Below, piece after piece: positions 1-9,483 of a stretch of DNA of 64,000 nucleotides (within the stretch, counting starts at the first letter, position 1; each line of letters begins with the position of its first letter). The position numbers and the translations under genes were made by a program. The notes beneath the pieces were generated by a model that saw nothing but the letters and a program-made list of their open reading frames with translations, was not told the DNA's origin and searched no databases. This DNA is from CAXXOZ01 sp963676435 (GTDB lineage: Bacteria; Bacillota; Clostridia; Lachnospirales; Lachnospiraceae): the NCBI GenBank assembly GCA_963676435.2, contig CAXXOZ010000006.1, positions 248,001 through 312,000 of the forward strand, read 5' to 3'.

Positions 1-612
1 ACAGCTAGATCAAGAAATACTCAAGCAATCCTTCCACTTAGAGGAAAAATTTTAAATGTTGAGAAAGCTAGAATCGATAAAATTTTGGCTAATGCAGAAA
101 TAAAAGCAATGATTACTGCTTTTGGAACAGGAATTCATGATGATTTTGATATTTCAAAATTAAGATATCATAAAATAATCATAATGACTGATGCGGATGT
201 TGATGGAGCACATATTAGCACATTGTTGTTGACATTTTTCTATAGATTTATGCCAGAACTTATAAAACAAGGATATGTTTATCTTGCTCAACCGCCACTA
301 TATTTGGTTTCAAAAAATAAAAAATCGTATTATGCATATAGTGATAAAGAATTAAATGATATTCTTTCAGAAATAGGTAGGGATACAAACAATAAAATTC
401 AAAGATATAAAGGTCTTGGTGAAATGGATGCAGAGCAGCTTTGGGATACAACCATGGATCCAGAAAAGAGAATTTTATTGAAAGTAATGATAGATGAAGA
501 AGAATCAACTGATGTTGACCTTACTTTTACTACTTTGATGGGTGACCAAGTGGAACCAAGAAGAGAATTTATTGAACTTAATGCAAAATATGTTGAAAAT
601 TTGGATATATAG
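1..612 (+). CDS. gyrB: DNA gyrase subunit B, C-terminal part (runs in from the left edge)
   Basis: This is the last 203 codons of the ATP-binding subunit of DNA gyrase, which with GyrA introduces negative supercoils. The frame is open from base 1, so the start lies outside the window. The visible part is the TOPRIM region: PLRGKILNVEKA, then the metal-binding DADVDGAH motif, then YIAQPPLY-like and QRYKGLGEM motifs, and the C-terminal tail DPEKRILLKV that contacts GyrA. It is followed 18 bp later by gyrA with its own ribosome site, so the two are co-transcribed. The identification is secure; ParE is the only close alternative and the direct gyrA neighbour argues for GyrB. Confidence 0.97.
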   Translation, partial: TARSRNTQAILPLRGKILNVEKARIDKILANAEIKAMITAFGTGIHDDFDISKLRYHKIIIMTDADVDGAHISTLLLTFFYRFMPELIKQGYVYLAQPPLYLVSKNKKSYYAYSDKELNDILSEIGRDTNNKIQRYKGLGEMDAEQLWDTTMDPEKRILLKVMIDEEESTDVDLTFTTLMGDQVEPRREFIELNAKYVENLDI

Positions 613-630
613 AAAATCGGAGGACCAAAG

Positions 631-3129
631 ATGGACGAAAACATTTTTGACAAGATAAAAGAAGTAGACTTAAAGAAAACCATGGAGAAATCATATATAG
701 ATTATGCCATGAGTGTAATCGCTTCAAGAGCATTACCAGATGTAAGAGATGGTCTGAAGCCAGTACAAAGAAGAGTCTTATTTTCTATGATAGAATTAAA
801 TAATGGACCTGACAAACCACACAGAAAATGTGCGCGTATTGTCGGTGACACAATGGGTAAGTATCATCCACATGGAGATAGCTCTATTTACGGAGCACTT
901 GTTAATCTTGCTCAACATTGGTCTACTAGATATACACTTGTAGATGGTCATGGAAATTTTGGTTCAGTCGATGGAGATGGTCCAGCAGCAATGCGTTATA
1001 CAGAAGCAAGACTTAGTAAAATATCTATGGAAATGCTTTCTGATATAAATAAAGACACAGTAGATTTTGCACCAAACTTTGATGAAACAGAGAAAGAACC
1101 TGTAGTTTTACCTGCAAGATATCCAAATTTATTAGTAAATGGAACAAGCGGTATTGCTGTAGGTATGGCAACAAATATTCCACCTCATAATCTTGGTGAA
1201 ATAATTGATGCTGTAATTAAAATGATTGATTCTCAGGTTGAAGAAGATAGAGAAGTATCATTAGACGAATTAATTGAAATAGTTAAAGGGCCAGATTTTC
1301 CAACAGGTGGAACAATCCTTGGAAGAAGAGGTATCGAAGAAGCATATAGAACAGGGAGAGGAAAAATCCGTGTTAGAGCAGTAAGCACTATTGAGCCAAT
1401 GGAAAAAGGTAAAGATAGAATTATTGTTTCAGAATTACCTTACATGGTTAATAAAGCAAGAGTTATTGAAAAAATAGCTGAACTTGTAAAAGACAAAAAA
1501 ATTGATGGTATAACTGATTTAAGAGACGAATCAGATAAAAGTGGAATGAGAATAGTAATTGAGTTAAGAAGGGATGCAAATTCAAATGTCATCTTAAATC
1601 AATTATATAAACATACTCAATTACAGGATACTTTTGGTGTAATTATGCTTTCTCTTGTAAATAATCAGCCAAGAATTTTAAATTTACAACAAATGCTTAA
1701 GTATTATATTGATCATCAGAAAGAAGTTGTAACAAGAAGAACAAAATTTGAATTAAACAAAGCAGAAGAAAGAGCTCATATTTTACAAGGTTTAATAATA
1801 GCTTTAGATAATATAGATGAAGTAATTAAAATAATAAGAGGTTCAAGAACTACACAAGATGCTAAAGAAGGATTAATTGAAAGATTTGGTTTAACAGAAG
1901 TTCAGGCTCAAGCAATCGTAGACATGAGACTTCGTGCCTTAACAGGTTTGGAAAGAGAGAAACTTGAAGCGGAATTAAAAGAACTTCTAGAAAAAATTGC
2001 AGAATTGAAAGCAATTTTAGCAGATGAAAATAAATTATTAATTGTAATTAAAGATGAACTTTTGATAGTTAGAAATAAATTTTCTGATGAAAGAAGAACA
2101 ACTATAGGTTTTGATGAATTTGATATTTCTATGGAAGATTTAATTCAAGAAGAAAACACTGTTATTGCTATGACAAGTCTTGGTTATATTAAGAGAATGA
2201 CTATAGATAATTTCAAAAGTCAAAACAGAGGTGGTAGAGGAATAAAAGGAATGCAGACTATAGAAGAAGACTGTATAGAAGATCTTTTAATGACTACTAC
2301 ACACCATTATATTATGTTCTTTACGAACAGTGGAAAAGTATATAGATTAAAAGCCTATGAAATTCCAGAAGCAGGAAGAACAGCAAGAGGTATGGCAATA
2401 ATAAATTTACTTCAACTATTACCTGGTGAAAAAATAAGTGCTGTTATTCCTATAAAAGAATATGGAGAAGATAAATTCTTAATGATGGCTACAAAAGGTG
2501 GCATGGTTAAGAAAACTTCACTTCAGGAATATGGAAATATTAGAAAAAATGGTCTTCAGGCTATAACTCTTAGAGAAGAAGATGAATTGATAGAAGTAAA
2601 AATAACGGATAACGAGAAAGATGTTATTTTATTTACAAAACAGGGTCAATGCATAAGATTTAATGAAAATGATGTTCGTAAAACAGGTAGAACTTCTATG
2701 GGTGTTATTGGTATGAGACTCTCTACTGATGATGAAATAGTAGCGATGCAATTAAATACCCAAGGCGAAGCAGTATTGATTGTTTCTGAAAATGGAATGG
2801 GTAAAAGAACGCTAGTTGATGAATTTAAAATTCAAAATAGAGGTGGAAAAGGTGTTATTTGTTATAAAATAACAGAAAAAACAGGAAAAGTAGTTGGATG
2901 TAAAGCAGTTAATGACGATGACGAAATTATGATAATAACAACTGAAGGAATTATCATTAGAATGGAAGTATGTGGAATTTCAGTAATAGGTAGAAGTACC
3001 TCAGGCGTTAAACTTATTAATATGAATGTTGAAGATGATATTTCTGTTGCTAGTATTGCAAAAGTAAGAGACAGACTAAAACCAGAAGAAATAGAGGAAA
3101 TCGAAGAAGAGTCTAATGAGGAAAGTTAA
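631..3129 (+). CDS. gyrA: DNA gyrase subunit A
   Basis: The 832-residue DNA breakage-rejoining subunit of gyrase. The N-terminal domain begins with the YIDYAMSVIASRALPDVRDGLKPVQRRVL signature region; the catalytic tyrosine is Y123 in AAMRYTEARL. The C-terminal beta-pinwheel carries the GyrA box QNRGGRGIKG near residue 531 and a second copy QNRGGKG near 735, which separates gyrase A from ParC. The start ATG follows a GGAGG site (about 620). The tail is acidic (EEIEEIEEESNEES). The last 14 bases overlap the start of the fumarase alpha gene, so translation is probably coupled. Confidence 0.98.
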   Translation: MDENIFDKIKEVDLKKTMEKSYIDYAMSVIASRALPDVRDGLKPVQRRVLFSMIELNNGPDKPHRKCARIVGDTMGKYHPHGDSSIYGALVNLAQHWSTRYTLVDGHGNFGSVDGDGPAAMRYTEARLSKISMEMLSDINKDTVDFAPNFDETEKEPVVLPARYPNLLVNGTSGIAVGMATNIPPHNLGEIIDAVIKMIDSQVEEDREVSLDELIEIVKGPDFPTGGTILGRRGIEEAYRTGRGKIRVRAVSTIEPMEKGKDRIIVSELPYMVNKARVIEKIAELVKDKKIDGITDLRDESDKSGMRIVIELRRDANSNVILNQLYKHTQLQDTFGVIMLSLVNNQPRILNLQQMLKYYIDHQKEVVTRRTKFELNKAEERAHILQGLIIALDNIDEVIKIIRGSRTTQDAKEGLIERFGLTEVQAQAIVDMRLRALTGLEREKLEAELKELLEKIAELKAILADENKLLIVIKDELLIVRNKFSDERRTTIGFDEFDISMEDLIQEENTVIAMTSLGYIKRMTIDNFKSQNRGGRGIKGMQTIEEDCIEDLLMTTTHHYIMFFTNSGKVYRLKAYEIPEAGRTARGMAIINLLQLLPGEKISAVIPIKEYGEDKFLMMATKGGMVKKTSLQEYGNIRKNGLQAITLREEDELIEVKITDNEKDVILFTKQGQCIRFNENDVRKTGRTSMGVIGMRLSTDDEIVAMQLNTQGEAVLIVSENGMGKRTLVDEFKIQNRGGKGVICYKITEKTGKVVGCKAVNDDDEIMIITTEGIIIRMEVCGISVIGRSTSGVKLINMNVEDDISVASIAKVRDRLKPEEIEEIEEESNEES

Positions 3130-3959
3130 GGTAAAAGAAGTTACTAATACTATTAAAGATATGTGCATTGAAATAAATCATTTTTTATCTAAGGATATGA
3201 AGCTAGCTATAGATAATGCACAAAAAAATGAAACTTCTGAAAGAGGAAAAAAAGTACTTGGACAATTAAGAGAAAACCTTGAAATAGCAGGTACTGAAAT
3301 GATTCCTATTTGTCAGGATACAGGAATGGCTGTAGTATTTTTAAAAATCGGTCAGGATGTTGTTTTAGTAGAAGGAAATATTGAAGATGCTGTTAATGAA
3401 GGTGTTCGACTTGGTTATAAAGAAGGTTATTTAAGAAAATCAGTTGTTAGTGATCCAATTATTCGACAAAATACCAATGACAATACTCCAGCAGTAATTC
3501 ATTATGAAATAGTTCCTGGAAATAATATCGAAATTACTTTGGCACCAAAAGGATTCGGAAGTGAAAATATGAGCAAAGTGTATATGCTTAAACCAGCTGA
3601 TGGAGCAGAAGGTGTAAAAAATGCTGTGATTGATGCAGTTAAAGAAGCTGGTCCAAATGCCTGCCCACCTATAGTAGTAGGTGTAGGTATTGGTGGTACA
3701 TTTGAAAAAGCAACAATACTTTCAAAAAAAGCCCTAACCAGAGAAGTAGGTTCATACTCAAAGCTTGAGCATATTAAAGAGATGGAAGAAGAATTACTCG
3801 AAAGTATAAACGAGCTTGGTATTGGTCCAGGTGGTCTTGGTGGAAAAGTTACAGCACTTAGGTGTAAACATAGAAACATATCCAACCCACATAGCAGGAT
3901 TACCTGTAGCGGTTAATATTTGTTGTCATGTAAATAGACACATAAAAAGACTTATATAA
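3116..3959 (+). pseudogene. fumA: fumarate hydratase, class I, alpha subunit, with a +1 frameshift
   Basis: Iron-sulfur fumarase alpha subunit (fumarate to malate). Read without correction it stops at 3916 as 266 residues with a nonsense tail. If one base is skipped at 3860 (CTT-A-GGT) it continues as GVNIETYPTHIAGLPVAVNI then a CCHVNRH motif to a stop at 3959, giving 280 residues, the usual size. Family knowledge says the cluster needs three cysteines: C66 (CQDTGM) and C183 (NACPP) are visible, and the third (C269/C270) lies only in the shifted part. So the uncorrected product should be inactive. The ATG overlaps gyrA by 14 bases. Sequencing error, decay and programmed frameshifting are all possible. 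Confidence 0.85.
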
Positions 3960-3973
3960 GGTGAGATGATAAT

Positions 3974-4517
3974 TTGATTAGAAAAAACGATAATAATGAT
4001 ATTTTTGTAGAAACTCCTTTAAAAGTTGAGGATACAAAACAATTAAAAGCAGGTGATTATGTTTATATCACAGGCAAAATATATTCTGCAAGAGATGCTG
4101 CCCATAAAAGAATGTTTGAATCAATTGTAGAAGGAAAAGAAATACCTATTGATTTAGAAAATAATATTATTTACTATTTAGGTCCAACACCAGCAAGAGA
4201 AGGAAAAATTATTGGTTCAGCTGGAACCTACTACATCATCAAGAATGGATAAATACACTCCTAAACTTTTAGAGTTGGGATTAAAGGGTATGATTGGAAA
4301 AGGAAAACGCTCAAAGGAAGTAATAGAAGCAATAAAAAATACAGGATCTGTTTATTTTGCAGCTGTTGGCGGAGCGGGAGCATTACTTTCAAAAAAGATT
4401 AAAAAGAGTAGAGTTATTGCATATGATGATTTAGGAACAGAAGCAATTAGAGAACTTGAAGTTGAAGGATTTCCAGTTATAGTAGTTGTAGACAGTAATG
4501 GTGAACAATTATATTAA
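3974..4517 (+). pseudogene. fumB: fumarate hydratase, class I, beta subunit, with a +1 frameshift
   Basis: Partner of the alpha subunit just upstream. It starts at TTG 3974, about 8 nt after AGGTGAG. The first 84 codons (KVEDTKQLKAGDYVYITGKIYSARDAAHKRM) are typical of the beta subunit. At GGA-A-CCT (4223-4229) one extra A shifts the frame; skipping base 4226 gives SAG-PTTSSRMDKYTPKLLELG, the conserved GPTTSxRMD motif, and runs on to the stop at 4517. The repaired length is 180 residues, normal for the family. Uncorrected, it would break into a 92-residue piece and an untranslated 3' part. Read with the alpha-subunit shift, it means both fumarase subunits are interrupted. Confidence 0.85.
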
Positions 4518-4529
4518 GGAGGCTGCCAT

Positions 4530-4691
4530 ATGAGTGATGAATTATTTGATCTAGATGAAATGCAAAAATTGTTGGAACAAATGGATACAAGTAAAATTGC
4601 TAAAAATTTCGAGGAACATGAAACAGAAGAAATGAAAGCAGCAGAAAAAAGATACGAAGATTATATATTAAAACATAAAAATGAAGAATAA
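4530..4691 (+). CDS. small acidic hypothetical protein (53 aa)
   Basis: A short gene starting at ATG 4530 behind an excellent AAGGAGG site (4516-4522), directly after fumB and before a terminator, so it ends the gyrase-fumarase transcript. The product, beginning MSDELFDLDEMQKLLEQMD, is rich in Glu and Lys and looks wholly helical, with no membrane segment or cysteine. I do not recognise it. The strong ribosome site and the position inside an operon make it a credible gene although it is short. Confidence 0.7.
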   Translation: MSDELFDLDEMQKLLEQMDTSKIAKNFEEHETEEMKAAEKRYEDYILKHKNEE

Positions 4692-4698
4692 AGTGAAA

Positions 4699-4726
4699 AA
4701 GGTTCTCAATTTGAGAACCTTATTTG
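4699..4726. terminator. bidirectional Rho-independent terminator
   Basis: The stem AAGGTTCTC / GAGAACCTT with loop AATTT is followed by TTATTT on the plus strand and by a T-rich tract on the minus strand (complement of GAAAAAGG). It lies between the convergent 53-aa gene and the DUF885 gene and can serve both. Confidence 0.85.
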
Positions 4727-6470
4727 TACCATATATATAATTGTTCTTCTAATAAATCAAAGGAAGCAGGACCAGTTTCTAAAAGAAAAGTATTAAATTC
4801 TAGATTTGTAAAATTATTTCCGGCTTCTTTTCTAGCTAGATTTTTTAATTCAAGAATTTCTAAATATCCAAAATAATAATTTAAATAGTTTCCAGGACTT
4901 CCTACCATGATTTCAAAAATTTCTTTTTTAGCTTCTTTGGATGTTATTCCCAGAGAATCTAAGTAATTATCTGTATATTCTTTAGACCAACCTTCATAAT
5001 TTATGCCAATATCTATAAGTGAATATATTCCAAGGGTATATGAAAGATTTGCTTCCATGGCAACAGCCAAGTCTTCATCTAAACCAGCAAGTTCATAGGA
5101 ATAAATTTCTACATATGTAGCCCACCCCTCACTATATCCAGTTACATCAAAAAGTAATCTAATCTTACTAGGATTTGTAGATGCAAAAAATGTATTTTGA
5201 TACATATGTCCAGGATATCCTTCATGTGCCAGCGTTTTGTATATCTGTTTCACCATTAACATATATTACATTTTTTTCATAGTTATCTATTGTTGGTATC
5301 ATATAAAATGCTGGACTTAAAGAATCTTCCATTGAAGAATGAACGTTTTTAACAGTGTAGTTGATATCAGGGCCTGCCGGAAAATCCACGAGCATTTCCT
5401 CACTCAACATATCTAAAGTACCTTTATAATCACTGGTTTCTAATGTAGTAGAGTCCATTTTATCAAAAAGTAATGGGTCATTAAAAGAAAGGCTTTGAAT
5501 TTTAGTTAGGTCGGCATTCATTTTATTGTCTATTAGAGTTTTTATTTCTTCAACGGAGCGACTTGTACCTACATCACTTTGCATTAGATATTCAAAATAT
5601 TCCTTACCATCTTCAAAATTACAAATTCCTGCAGAGTTTACACCTGTTCCTTTTAATTCTTTTAATCCATTTATCAAAATATTATAGGCATTAGTTACAT
5701 TATTTTGTACTAAAGATTTGTTTAAATTTTTATACTCAGTTTTTTCGTCTTGAGTTAAACCTTCAAAGCTGTCTATTCTTTCGTCAAAAAGGTCAATCAT
5801 ATAGTTATCCTCAGGATTAGCAATAAAATCTTCACACTGTTTAATAACTTTATCAGCTGATTCATCACTCATAAAGAGTCCAGCATCAGATTTTCTTTTT
5901 TCAAAGCTTATTATTTCAGAACAGTAATTTTCGATATCTTCTAAAAGTAATAAATAATCCTCTATATCCCTGTCTGTCATAAAAAGCATATTCTGCGAAA
6001 ACAATAGGTATATTAAGATGGTCTCCATATACACAGCTAAGAGGTTCATAGTATAGATATAAATCTTTGTATTCAATTTCCGTTTCTAAATATTCATAAA
6101 GGATTTTATAGGTAAATTGCTCATCCTGTGTTAAATATTTATATTCTATCCCATTTAATTGGGAAAACCAGAAATCTATTTTTTCATAATCTTCTTCTAT
6201 ACTTTCTTCAGACAGAGTACCAAGGGTTATTGGGTAATCTGTTATACCGTAGTCTTCAGGGTTTGCTATAGTAAAATGCAAAGATATAGTATCAGAGGTT
6301 ACGATATCATCAAAAATTTCTTCACATAGATCATCAAAAAATTCTCTTTCATTACTTATTGCTTCAGCATTATCTCCAAATAAGTTATCAAAGATTTCAG
6401 TACATGAAGAAAGTGTAAGCATTAAAAAAATCAAAAGAGCAATTATCGAACTTTTATAAAATTTTCTCAT
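4720..6470 (-). pseudogene. DUF885-family lipoprotein (metallopeptidase-like), two frameshifts
   Basis: Three overlapping reading frames together make one protein of 582 residues. It begins MRKFYKSSIIALLIFLM with the lipobox LSSC, so the mature protein should be a membrane-anchored lipoprotein. The late part carries the HEGYPGH motif (near 5205-5225), the zinc-binding signature of DUF885 proteins, which are thought to be peptidases. The first break is an extra T in a run of five (plus 5981-5985), between AEYAF and MTDRDIEDY. The second is an extra base in a run of four (5235-5238) just before TLAHEGYPGH. Both lie in homopolymers, which suggests either sequencing error or recent decay. As read, the catalytic motif is cut off from the signal peptide. 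Confidence 0.85.
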
Positions 6471-6478
6471 TTTTCCTC

Positions 6479-7190
6479 CTAGAAAGTTTCACTAATTAAA
6501 TTATAAAATTCGTGGTAAGTACCTGACCATTTTGTATTTATTTCTAAATTTTGTCGGTTAACTAAAAAATCAGTAATTAAGTAGCAATCTACACCCAGTT
6601 CTTCTACTATTCCATCTTCTATAACATCATTTCCTACCATAATAGTTTCTTCAGGTATGATATCTAATTTTTGAAAAAATTTCTTTATAATATTCTTTTC
6701 TAGGTTTAGCAAAAGTTGAATTTTCAAAAGTTGATATATAGCTGAAATCTTCAGGAAAGACATCATTCCATTTCATTCTTTCAGTAATAGCTACTTTTGG
6801 AAAAACTGGAGAAGTAGCTATGATCATGTTATAGCCTTTATTTTTTAAATAGGTAATTGAATCAGGTACAATAGTATTATAGTCTACAATTTCCGTTGCC
6901 AATAAAAAAGCACCATTATAAAAATCCGTCAAAAATTCCCTGGCTGGTTCAAAATCAATTCCTGAATTTTCTAAAAATATTTCCCAAAATAATTCTTCGT
7001 TTGTACATTTGCCATCACTTTTTTTGACAATTGTATCAATTCCCATTACTAAACCTTTAATAAATCCTTCAGAATTCAAGTCTGTCTTTTTTAATTCGTC
7101 CTCCATAACAGATATTACTTTCATTACGAATTCATCCTGATTTACAGGCAGTAGTGTTCCGTCTAAGTCAAACATTATATTTTTTATCAT
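6479..7190 (-). pseudogene. HAD-superfamily hydrolase, one frameshift, apparently leaderless
   Basis: A haloacid-dehalogenase-like phosphatase: motif I DLDGTLLPV at the N-terminus, motif II ATSP, and motif IV GNDVIEDG. The frame is broken by one extra base in a run of six (plus 6674-6679) between KEYYKEIF and QKLDIIPEE; skipping it gives 236 residues, a normal length. The substrate cannot be told from sequence. The ATG (7190) has no ribosome site and lies exactly 7 nt after a TATACT -10 box, so the mRNA should begin at the start codon. It is followed 8 bp later by the DUF885 gene, which has its own GGAGG site. Confidence 0.85.
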
Positions 7191-7196
7191 TCATAA

Positions 7197-7226
7197 AGTA
7201 TAGCATATGAATTTAACTCTTGACAA
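7197..7226 (-). promoter_or_regulatory. promoter of the HAD gene, leaderless geometry
   Basis: On the minus strand TTGTCA and TATACT are separated by 18 bp. The -10 ends 7 nt before the A of the start codon. The -35 box overlaps the -35 of the divergent metG promoter almost completely. Confidence 0.65.
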
Positions 7227-7248
7227 ATACCTTTTTAAAGAATAAACT
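7220..7248 (+). promoter_or_regulatory. promoter of the metG T-box transcript
   Basis: TTGACA, 17 bp, TAAACT. The transcript would start about 7255, just before the T-box leader. Confidence 0.65.
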
Positions 7249-7261
7249 TATATGAAATTAA

Positions 7262-7521
7262 AAGATAAAGACGATGAAAAGAAGAGTACAAAGGAAGTTC
7301 ATCCACAGAGAGCCCTGTTTGCTGAAAAAGGGTGATGAAGCATTTTGGAAGATGGTCTTGGAGTTGATTTCCTGAGATTATAAATTTAGGGATTTACGGG
7401 TTCACCCGTTATAGTGAGACGCTGATTATTCAGCTATTGAGGCAAAAATCGTGAGGTTTTTGTAAATTAAAGTGGTACCACGAAACAGGAGCTTTCGTCT
7501 TTAAATAAGACGGAAGCTCTA
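7262..7521 (+). promoter_or_regulatory. T-box riboswitch with terminator, controlling metG
   Basis: This leader senses uncharged tRNA and lets transcription pass into the synthetase gene when charging is low. Visible landmarks are the GAGTA loop-E-like segment (7283-7287), the AG-bulge sequence AGAGAGCC (about 7307), the distal GCTG loop (7321) and the T-box AAAGTGGTACCACG (7469-7482). The UGGN variable base is U, pairing with an A discriminator as expected for tRNA-Met. The terminator is GAGCTTTCGTC / GACGGAAGCTC (7489-7519); its T tract is weak (TATATATA). The ATG at 7352-7354 (GGAAGATGGTC) is a candidate Met specifier, but I could not fold stem I well enough to prove it. Confidence 0.9.
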
Positions 7522-7544
7522 TATATATATCAGGAGGAATTAAA

Positions 7545-9482
7545 ATGAGCAAAAAACCATATTATATTACGACAGCTATTGCATATACATCGGGAAAGCC
7601 TCATATTGGAAATTCATATGAAATTGTATTGGCAGACAGCATTGCCAGATTTAAAAGACTAGAGGGTTATGATGTTAGATTTCAGACAGGGACGGATGAG
7701 CATGGACAAAAAATTGAATTAAAAGCTGCTGAAGCAGGTATATCACCAAAAGAATTTGTGGATGAAATAGCAGACGAAATAAAAGATATTTGGGATTTAA
7801 TGAACACTTCTTATGATAAATTTATTAGAACTACAGATGAGTTCCACGAAAAGCAAATCCAAAAAATATTTAAAAAGCTTTATGAGCAGGGAGATATTTA
7901 TAAAGATGTTTATGAAGGTCTTTACTGTACACCTTGTGAATCATTTTTTACGGAATCACAATTAGAAAATGGTAAATGTCCTGATTGTGGAAGAGCAGTA
8001 GAACCAGCAAAAGAAGAAGCATACTTTTTAAAACTTTCAAAATATGCTGATAAATTAATAGAACACATAAATAATAATCCAGAATTTATTCAACCTGAAT
8101 CTAGAAAAAAAGAGATGATGAATAACTTTTTACTTCCTGGACTTCAGGATTTATGTGTGTCAAGAACTTCATTTAAATGGGGAATCCCTGTGGATTTCGA
8201 TGATAAACATGTAGTGTATGTGTGGATAGATGCACTTTCAAATTATATTACAGGTTTAGGGTATGACACAGATGGAAATCATGATGAATTATTTAATAAA
8301 TATTGGCCAGCTGATTTACATTTAATAGGAAAAGATATTTTAAGATTCCATACTATATATTGGCCTATAATGTTAATGGCATTAGATATACCTTTACCAA
8401 AACAAGTATTTGGACATCCATGGTTGTTACAAGGTGAAGGAAAAATGAGTAAGTCAAAAGGGAATGTATTATATGCAGATGAACTAGTTGAGTTTTTTGG
8501 AGTAGATGCTGTTAGATATTTTGTTTTACATGAAATGCCTTTTGAAAATGATGGAGTAATTACATGGGAATTACTTGTGGAAAGAATTAATTCCGAGTTA
8601 GCTAATACTCTTGGAAATCTAGTTAATAGAACAATATCTATGTCTAATAAATATTTTAGTGGTATTGTTACTAATAGTGGGGTTAAAGAAGAAGTAGATG
8701 ATGACTTAATAAAAGTTACATTAGAAACTCCTAAAAAAGTAATAGAAAAAATGGACAAATTAAAAGTAGCAGACGCTATTTCAGATATTTTTACTATGTT
8801 TAAAAGATGTAATAAATATATAGATGAGACTACTCCATGGATTCTAGCAAAAGAAGAAAAAGACCATAAAAGGCTTGAAACAGTTTTATATAACTTAACA
8901 GAAAGTATAGTAATAGGGGCTTCACTTCTTGAAGCATTTATGCCAGAAACTTCAGCTAATATTTTTAAACAATTAAATACGAGTGCTAGAACTTTTGAAG
9001 AAATCACAGAGTATGGGAAATATCCATCAGGTAATAAGGTAATAGAAAAGACCGAAATTCTTTTTGCAAGACTTGACTTAGAGGAAGTTTTGAAAAAAGT
9101 AGAAGAAAAAGAAGCTGAAAAGAAAGCATCTGAATATCCTATTGTGGAAATTAAACCAGAAATTACAATTGATGATTTTGATAAGGTACAGATTAGAGTA
9201 GGAGAAGTCCTTGCTTGTGAGCCAGTTAAAAAAGCAAAAAAACTTTTAGTATCACAAATTAGAGTTGGAGATGAAATCAGACAGATTGTATCAGGAATTG
9301 CTCAGTTCTATTCTCCAGAAGAGATGGTAGGTAAAAAAGTTGCTGTAATTACAAACTTAAAACCAGTAAAACTTTGTGGAGTAGAATCACAAGGAATGAT
9401 ACTTGCTGCAAGTGATGATAAAGGAAATCTTTCAGTATTGACACCAGATAAAGATATAATAAGTGGATCGGAGATAAGCTAA
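7545..9482 (+). CDS. metG: methionyl-tRNA synthetase
   Basis: Charges tRNA-Met with methionine. The 645-residue protein has the class I HIGH-type motif KPHIGNSYEI (about residues 15-25), a zinc knuckle CTPCESFF...CPDCGR, the KMSKSKGN motif (about 300) and, from about 540, the C-terminal EMAP/Trbp111 tRNA-binding domain (DFDKVQIRVGEVL). It starts at ATG 7545 behind CAGGAGG and is controlled by the T-box just upstream. tatD follows after 1 bp and rsmA after that, the common Firmicutes order. Confidence 0.97.
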   Translation: MSKKPYYITTAIAYTSGKPHIGNSYEIVLADSIARFKRLEGYDVRFQTGTDEHGQKIELKAAEAGISPKEFVDEIADEIKDIWDLMNTSYDKFIRTTDEFHEKQIQKIFKKLYEQGDIYKDVYEGLYCTPCESFFTESQLENGKCPDCGRAVEPAKEEAYFLKLSKYADKLIEHINNNPEFIQPESRKKEMMNNFLLPGLQDLCVSRTSFKWGIPVDFDDKHVVYVWIDALSNYITGLGYDTDGNHDELFNKYWPADLHLIGKDILRFHTIYWPIMLMALDIPLPKQVFGHPWLLQGEGKMSKSKGNVLYADELVEFFGVDAVRYFVLHEMPFENDGVITWELLVERINSELANTLGNLVNRTISMSNKYFSGIVTNSGVKEEVDDDLIKVTLETPKKVIEKMDKLKVADAISDIFTMFKRCNKYIDETTPWILAKEEKDHKRLETVLYNLTESIVIGASLLEAFMPETSANIFKQLNTSARTFEEITEYGKYPSGNKVIEKTEILFARLDLEEVLKKVEEKEAEKKASEYPIVEIKPEITIDDFDKVQIRVGEVLACEPVKKAKKLLVSQIRVGDEIRQIVSGIAQFYSPEEMVGKKVAVITNLKPVKLCGVESQGMILAASDDKGNLSVLTPDKDIISGSEIS

Positions 9483-9483
9483 T

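Noticed and set aside
5222..6076. Independent 284-residue protein on the minus strand
   Set aside because: Its first residues have no ribosome site, and it joins smoothly with the frames on both sides as one DUF885 protein after removing single bases.
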